64,000 bases of DNA from Noviherbaspirillum massiliense JC206 (GTDB taxonomy: Bacteria > Pseudomonadota > Gammaproteobacteria > Burkholderiales > Burkholderiaceae_D): the NCBI RefSeq assembly GCF_000312045.1, contig NZ_HE978634.1, positions 159,903 to 223,902 of the forward strand, given 5' to 3'. The position numbers and the translations under genes were made by a program. The notes beneath the pieces were generated by a model. That model worked only from the letters and a program-made list of their open reading frames with translations, was not told the origin of the DNA and did not search any database. Positions 63,161 to 64,000 of the stretch are shown piece after piece (positions within the stretch are counted from its first letter, which is position 1; every line of letters begins with the position of its first letter).

Positions 63161-64000
63161 TCATGAAGCTGCCTGCTGCTCTGCGGACGCTTCTTCCTTG
63201 AGCAGGGTGAGAACCTCCTCCGGCAGCAGAGGCCGCCCGGTCAGGTACCCCTGGATCAGGCCGCAGCCATGCTCGGCCAGGAATGCGAACTGCTCTTCCT
63301 TCTCCACGCCCTCCGCTACCGTGCTGAGGTTCAGGTGGCTGGCAAGGCTGAGCACCACGTTGCAGATCGCGGCGTCCTTGACCGACGAAGGCAGGTCCTT
63401 GATGAAGGCACGGTCAATCTTCAGGGTCGCAATCGGGAAGCGCTTCAGGTAGGCAAGCGAGGAGTAACCGGTGCCGAAGTCATCGATCGCGATCCGCACG
63501 TCGCGCGCGATCATCGAATTCAGAATCGCCTCGGCGTGCTCCGGATCCGCCATCAGGATGCCTTCGGTGATTTCGAGCAGAAGCTGCCGCCCCTGCAGTC
63601 CCGAGAGGCGAATCGCCTCGTCCATGACATCCAGGAACTGGTCGTTCCTGAACTGGCGCGGGCTGACGTTGACCGAGACATAGAACTGGCGCCCCGCGAC
63701 TTCCTCGAAGCGCTTGATCTGGACGCATGCGGCTTTCAGGGCCCAGGCGCCGAGCAAGTTGATCAAGCCGTTGCTTTCCGCCATCGGAATGAACTGTGCC
63801 GGCGGAACCATGCCATGCCCCGGACGCAGCCAGCGCATCAGCGCTTCGAATCCCATGATCCTGCGCGTGCGGGCATCGACGATGGGCTGGTAATGCAGCA
63901 GGAATTCGCCATCCCGCACCGCCTGGAACATGGCGGCTTCGAGGGAAACGTCATGCTCGGGCTGGTTGAATTTCTCGGGACTGAAGACCACGCACCGGCC
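63161..64000 (-). CDS. EAL-domain cyclic-di-GMP phosphodiesterase, 5' end outside window
   Basis: The C-terminal 279 residues or so of a protein that continues past the right edge. The EAL domain is complete, with the EALMRW signature, VNVSPRQF, LLEITEGILM, IDDFGTGYSSLAYL and AEGVEKEEQ, so the Mg2+ ligands are present and hydrolysis of c-di-GMP is expected. The open frame reads on through 64000 (a GTG at 63991 is only a possible start), and the sequence just before the domain resembles the linker after a GGDEF domain. Confidence 0.88.
   Translation of the reverse strand, partial: GRCVVFSPEKFNQPEHDVSLEAAMFQAVRDGEFLLHYQPIVDARTRRIMGFEALMRWLRPGHGMVPPAQFIPMAESNGLINLLGAWALKAACVQIKRFEEVAGRQFYVSVNVSPRQFRNDQFLDVMDEAIRLSGLQGRQLLLEITEGILMADPEHAEAILNSMIARDVRIAIDDFGTGYSSLAYLKRFPIATLKIDRAFIKDLPSSVKDAAICNVVLSLASHLNLSTVAEGVEKEEQFAFLAEHGCGLIQGYLTGRPLLPEEVLTLLKEEASAEQQAAS

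Overview
The window looks like a chromosomal segment from a betaproteobacterium of the order Burkholderiales, most likely family Oxalobacteraceae (Herbaspirillum, Herminiimonas or Noviherbaspirillum type). This rests on moderately high GC content, on gene order (petABC-sspAB, mlaFEDACB-ibaG-murA-hisGDCBHAFIE-hinT-tatABC, trpEGDC behind rpe-gph) and on protein features such as a PVWY-type cytochrome b. No database search was possible, so the genus is an inference. Nearly all of it is housekeeping sequence. I see no prophage, no CRISPR array and no large island. The accessory elements are small: a REP-associated tyrosine transposase, a divergent pair of acetyltransferase paralogues, a solitary DNA methyltransferase inside the his operon, and a leftover 3' fragment of gltD.

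Layout. 0-3 kb: crotonase, mltA, a small membrane protein and apaG. 2.9-8.4 kb: rpe-gph followed by trpE-trpG-trpD-trpC, preceded by a leader peptide with three Trp codons and a terminator hairpin, which together look like a transcription attenuator. 8.4-12.4 kb (minus strand): M61 peptidase, dsbC and a UbiH-family hydroxylase. 12.5-20.5 kb: tRNA-Phe, a Tat-signal fumarylacetoacetase-family protein, the divergent GNAT pair, an RlpA-like protein, an EmrB-type exporter, a small secreted protein and a response regulator with a degenerate receiver. 20.7-28.2 kb (plus): hemA-prfA-dsbB-prmC, tex, grxD, ubiX. 28.3-32.5 kb (minus): tRNA-Thr, sspB, sspA and the cytochrome bc1 genes petC, petB and petA. 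32.8-36.2 kb: NarL-type regulator, Nif3-family protein, HtrA/DegS-like protease, DUF2461 protein.

36.2-53.4 kb is one run of 24 minus-strand genes. Read in the direction of transcription it is mlaFEDACB (outer-membrane phospholipid transport), an ABC-2 exporter, ibaG, murA, the complete his set with a DNA methyltransferase between hisD and hisC, then hinT and tatABC. Many neighbours overlap by 1-4 bp, so large parts are probably co-transcribed. 53.5-60.1 kb carries gltB-gltD (glutamate synthase), with a duplicated gltD tail beyond the real stop codon and a transposase with inverted flanking motifs just upstream of gltB. 60.9-64 kb holds a DUF2726 protein, an HDOD protein and the C-terminal part of an EAL-domain protein that runs off the right edge.

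The points most worth a second look are the trp leader and its unresolved alternative folds, the gltD tail duplication whose differences are all synonymous, the methyltransferase inside the his operon, the divergent acetyltransferase pair, the unannotated small membrane protein 13 bp from mltA, and the orphan regulator lacking two receiver-switch residues.
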